Position numbers and translations under genes: made by a program
Shown: positions 22,346 through 24,602 of the stretch, piece by piece
Layout: every line of letters begins with the position of its first letter
How positions within the stretch are numbered: position 1 is the stretch's first letter
Notes under the pieces: generated by a model
What the model saw: only the letters and a program-made list of their open reading frames with translations
What the model was told of the DNA's origin: nothing
The model's database searches: none
From: Prevotellaceae bacterium UBA5903
GTDB taxonomy: Bacteria; Bacteroidota; Bacteroidia; Bacteroidales; Bacteroidaceae
DNA length: 24,602 bases
NCBI GenBank assembly: GCA_002431845.1
Contig: DJEH01000056.1
Coordinates: forward strand, 2,247-26,848
Reading direction: 5' to 3'

Positions 22346-24406
22346 TTGCATTTTCTTCCGTTTTCACTCAGAGTTATTCCGCGCACATTACAGTTTAAGC
22401 AGCCTGCGGGCACATCGCGCGGAGTGTATTATAATCGCAAAGTTTGGTATATATTGCTCACCTCGAGCGACCCTCAACTACACTTTACAGGCCTTGGCGA
22501 GTGTGCCCCACTCTACGACCTTAGCTGCGACTACGACGAGCATTACGAACAACGCCTGCGCGATATATGCCGAGAGGTAGAGCAAACTCAAAACCTCGAC
22601 TCTAACCGCTTGCGCCCTTATCCCTCTATACTGTTTGGTCTACAAAGCGCCTTTCGCTCGGCGGCAGGCTCGCTTGCAGGCGACTATCTTAAGCTCTATC
22701 CATCGGCATTTACCAAAGGCGAAAAGGGCATACCCATTAACGGACTGGTGTGGATGGGCAGTTACGAAGAGATGTGCCAACGCATGGAGCAAAAGCTCGA
22801 ACAGGGCTTTCGCTGCGTAAAACTCAAAATTGGTGCTATTGATTTTGACAGCGAAATGGCACTTATCAAAAGGTTGCGCCAACGCTATAGTGCTGATACT
22901 GTAGAACTCAGAGTCGATGCCAATGGCGGCTTCACCCCACAAGATGCCCCCCAAAAACTCAACGAGTTGGCACGTTACAACATTCATAGCATTGAGCAAC
23001 CCATACGCCAAGGACAATGGAACGAGATGGCACGTCTCTGTGCCAACACTCCTTTGCCCATTGCCCTTGACGAGGAACTTATTGGGGTGAACGACTATAA
23101 GCAAAAGATTGAACTACTCAACACTATCCACCCGCAATACATTGTTCTTAAGCCCACACTACACGGTGCTTTTACCGGTGCAGCCGAGTGGATGGCCTTG
23201 GCACGCGAGCGTAACATTGGCTATTGGACCACCTCAGCACTCGAAAGCAACGTTGGACTCAATGCCATTGCCCAATGGTGCGCTGCCATCGATGCCGACA
23301 CCACACTGCCACAGGGCTTAGGCACTGGCCAACTGTTTGTTAAGAATTTCGATGCTGCACCACTACATATTGAGGGCGACTGCCTGTGGTATGGCAGCCC
23401 TAAACAACGCAATTTTTTAGCAGATATAGAGGATTTTAAGGATAAATGGAAAGAGCCTTCGCCCACCATGCAGGTGCACACATCGGGCAGTACAGGCCAA
23501 CCCAAAAACATTGAAGTAGAGAAAGTGCGCATGTGGGAGAGCGCCCTTACCACACTACAAGCCTTGGGCTTACAAGAGGGCAACACCGCCCTTCTGTGCA
23601 TGCCACTCAAGTATATTGCAGGGCAAATGATGCTTGTGCGCTCGTTGGCAGGCGCTTTGTCGCTCATTCCCGTTGCGCCCACCTCTCATCCCTATGCCCA
23701 TCTTCATGAGGTCCCCGACTTTGCTGCTATCACCCCCATGCAAGCCTACGAGTCGCTACGCGTGCCTCACGAGCGTTCGCTCATGCGACGCACGTTATGC
23801 CTTATTATAGGTGGTGGTGCCATTATGCCCGAACTTGCCGAAGAGCTAAAACGTTTTCCCAACCCCGTTTATAGCACTTATGGCATGACCGAAACACTTT
23901 CGCACATTGCCCTACGACGCTTAAATGGCTCTCAGGCTTCAGACTTTTACACACCACTCTCTGGCGTAAGCACCAGCCTATCGGCAGAGGGGTGTTTGGT
24001 TATTAATGCCCCCAAGGTGTGCAGCCAAACGCTTGTTACTAACGACATTGCCGAACTGTTGCCCGATGGCAGATTTCGCATACTCGGTCGCCGCGACAAC
24101 GTGATTTGTTCGGGCGGAATAAAGTTGCAAATCGAACAGATAGAACAGAAGTTATCGTCGCTCACTGTTCCGTTTGTCATTACCTCACTACCAAGCGAGG
24201 AGTTGGGCGAAATGGCAATCATGCTTTATGAGGGCACAAGCGAGATGGTGCATGAACTCGAAACTTCGTGCCGCCAACTCTTAGACCGCTACGAAGTGCC
24301 TAAACGCTTTATCCCCACAACTCATATCCCACTTACCGAAACCAACAAGCCAGCTCGTGCCGAGGTTAAAAAGTTGGCATTGCAACTATTTAATGCCAAT
24401 GCATAA
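22346..24406 (+). CDS. Fused O-succinylbenzoate synthase and OSB-CoA ligase (MenC-MenE)
   Basis: 686 residues in one open frame. The N-terminal half (about 1-350) is MenC, an enolase-superfamily enzyme that dehydrates SHCHC to o-succinylbenzoate. It has FKQPAGTSRGVY (17-28), catalytic lysines in KLKIG (Lys159, Lys161), metal ligands Asp191 (RVDANGG), Glu217 (SIEQP) and Asp242 (LDEE), and Lys269 (VLKPT). The C-terminal half (about 370-686) is MenE, an ANL-family adenylating ligase making OSB-CoA. It has HTSGSTGQPK (378-387), STYGMTETLSH (510-520), TNDIAE with Asp567, GRRDNVICSGG (581-591) and a late lysine in TETNKPARAEV. The MenE half is short (about 320 residues) because the region normally preceding the P-loop is absent. 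Start is a TTG; no in-frame ATG occurs before residue 137. Confidence 0.93.
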   Translation: MHFLPFSLRVIPRTLQFKQPAGTSRGVYYNRKVWYILLTSSDPQLHFTGLGECAPLYDLSCDYDEHYEQRLRDICREVEQTQNLDSNRLRPYPSILFGLQSAFRSAAGSLAGDYLKLYPSAFTKGEKGIPINGLVWMGSYEEMCQRMEQKLEQGFRCVKLKIGAIDFDSEMALIKRLRQRYSADTVELRVDANGGFTPQDAPQKLNELARYNIHSIEQPIRQGQWNEMARLCANTPLPIALDEELIGVNDYKQKIELLNTIHPQYIVLKPTLHGAFTGAAEWMALARERNIGYWTTSALESNVGLNAIAQWCAAIDADTTLPQGLGTGQLFVKNFDAAPLHIEGDCLWYGSPKQRNFLADIEDFKDKWKEPSPTMQVHTSGSTGQPKNIEVEKVRMWESALTTLQALGLQEGNTALLCMPLKYIAGQMMLVRSLAGALSLIPVAPTSHPYAHLHEVPDFAAITPMQAYESLRVPHERSLMRRTLCLIIGGGAIMPELAEELKRFPNPVYSTYGMTETLSHIALRRLNGSQASDFYTPLSGVSTSLSAEGCLVINAPKVCSQTLVTNDIAELLPDGRFRILGRRDNVICSGGIKLQIEQIEQKLSSLTVPFVITSLPSEELGEMAIMLYEGTSEMVHELETSCRQLLDRYEVPKRFIPTTHIPLTETNKPARAEVKKLALQLFNANA

Positions 24407-24443
24407 AACTCTGCAACCTATAGCATAAAGCATCTATACAACG

Positions 24444-24490
24444 AACCTCACATGCTTATCACATCAATTGTGTAATGAGCATGTGAGGTT
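24444..24490. terminator. Hairpin terminator between menC-menE and the converging gene
   Basis: AACCTCACATGCT (24444-24456) pairs perfectly with 24478-24490, and pairing continues inward with a bulge (TTATCACA/TGTG-TAAT) around a short AT loop. U-tracts are weak on both strands. The position between two converging stop codons (24406 on + and 24513 on -) supports a shared terminator. Confidence 0.7.
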
Positions 24491-24512
24491 AGTTGTTTCT
24501 CTATGTCATCAT

Positions 24513-24602
24513 CTATTCCCCTCCCAAAAAGCGTTCTTTCAGCACCATGTTTCGCATGCTTCTGCTTAAAAGTACGAAAGTAGTTGGCGTATCACGGCCG
24601 TG
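24513..24602 (-). CDS. C-terminal end of an unidentified gene (partial)
   Basis: From the right edge the minus strand reads 29 codons without a stop, ending RSMRNMVLKERFLGGE and then TAG (24515-24513). The mix of charged and hydrophobic residues looks like a genuine protein end, and the stop lies 23 bases before the shared hairpin. There is too little sequence to assign a family, and no start is present in the window. Confidence 0.5.
   Translation of the reverse strand, partial: HGRDTPTTFVLLSRSMRNMVLKERFLGGE

Noticed and set aside
22640..23104. 154-codon minus-strand frame opposite menC-menE
   Set aside because: It lies wholly within the MenC coding region, where all catalytic motifs are intact on +; no start context or domain.
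1..24602. CRISPR arrays, tRNA or rRNA genes, insertion sequences, phage or toxin-antitoxin genes
   Set aside because: No regularly spaced repeats, cloverleaf-like sequences, transposase/integrase motifs or small paired toxin-antitoxin genes could be recognised on either strand.

Overview
The window reads as a core chromosomal segment of a Bacteroidales bacterium, most likely Prevotella or a close relative. The evidence is the repeated Bacteroidetes-type -7 promoter motif TAnnTTTGC ahead of genes, the scarcity of Shine-Dalgarno sequences, Bacteroidetes-style lipoproteins, an exbB-exbD-exbD-tonB operon whose TonB begins with the W...FEGRNKEYGAY motif, and a menaquinone cluster of Bacteroidales type. 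The genus is an inference. I see no rRNA, tRNA, CRISPR array, prophage or insertion sequence.

Layout. 1-2116: the tail of a possible upstream gene, then a thioredoxin-like lipoprotein and an NHS-type nucleoside/H+ symporter, both on +. 2117-2471: a gene-free stretch with a long inverted repeat and a minus-strand terminator. 2472-4539: a coiled-coil lipoprotein and the branched-chain aminotransferase ilvE, both on -. 4798-6701: a DUF554 membrane protein and a COG0523 metallochaperone GTPase, both on +. 6795-7811: an acyltransferase-3 membrane enzyme on -, with its own full promoter and a shared 22-bp perfect hairpin terminator. 8210-11258: the TonB energising operon exbB-exbD-exbD-tonB. 11498-12655: a trypsin-like lipoprotein protease with a glutamine-rich coiled-coil insert, followed by a compact promoter/tiny ORF/terminator unit that could be a small RNA. 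12851-13933: serC on -. 14185-16632: a biotin-dependent carboxyltransferase operon (MmdA/PccB-like subunit, an 87-residue small subunit, biotin carrier). 16749-17666: rnz on -. 17736-24406: mazG followed by the menaquinone genes menF, menD, menB and a fused menC-menE, all on +. 24513-24602: the end of an unidentified minus-strand gene.

How the genes work together. ExbB/ExbD/TonB supply energy to the TonB-dependent outer-membrane transporters on which Bacteroidetes depend. The carboxyltransferase operon belongs to methylmalonyl-CoA/propionyl-CoA metabolism (propionate or succinate formation), but neither a biotin carboxylase nor a membrane beta subunit lies in the window. MenF, MenD, MenC, MenE and MenB cover chorismate to 1,4-dihydroxy-2-naphthoyl-CoA, except for MenH, which is not seen here. 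This fits anaerobic fumarate respiration.

The window is mostly ordinary core genes, and I found no convincing new multi-gene system. The points most worth a second look are the MenC-MenE fusion with a short MenE half, the in-frame mazG-TAA-TTG-menF junction with no spacer, a hairpin directly ahead of the UUG-started menC-menE, the tiny transcription unit with a G7 tract at 12641-12794, the small carboxylase subunit whose N-terminus resembles that of the biotin carrier, and two promoters whose transcripts should begin at or almost at the start codon.
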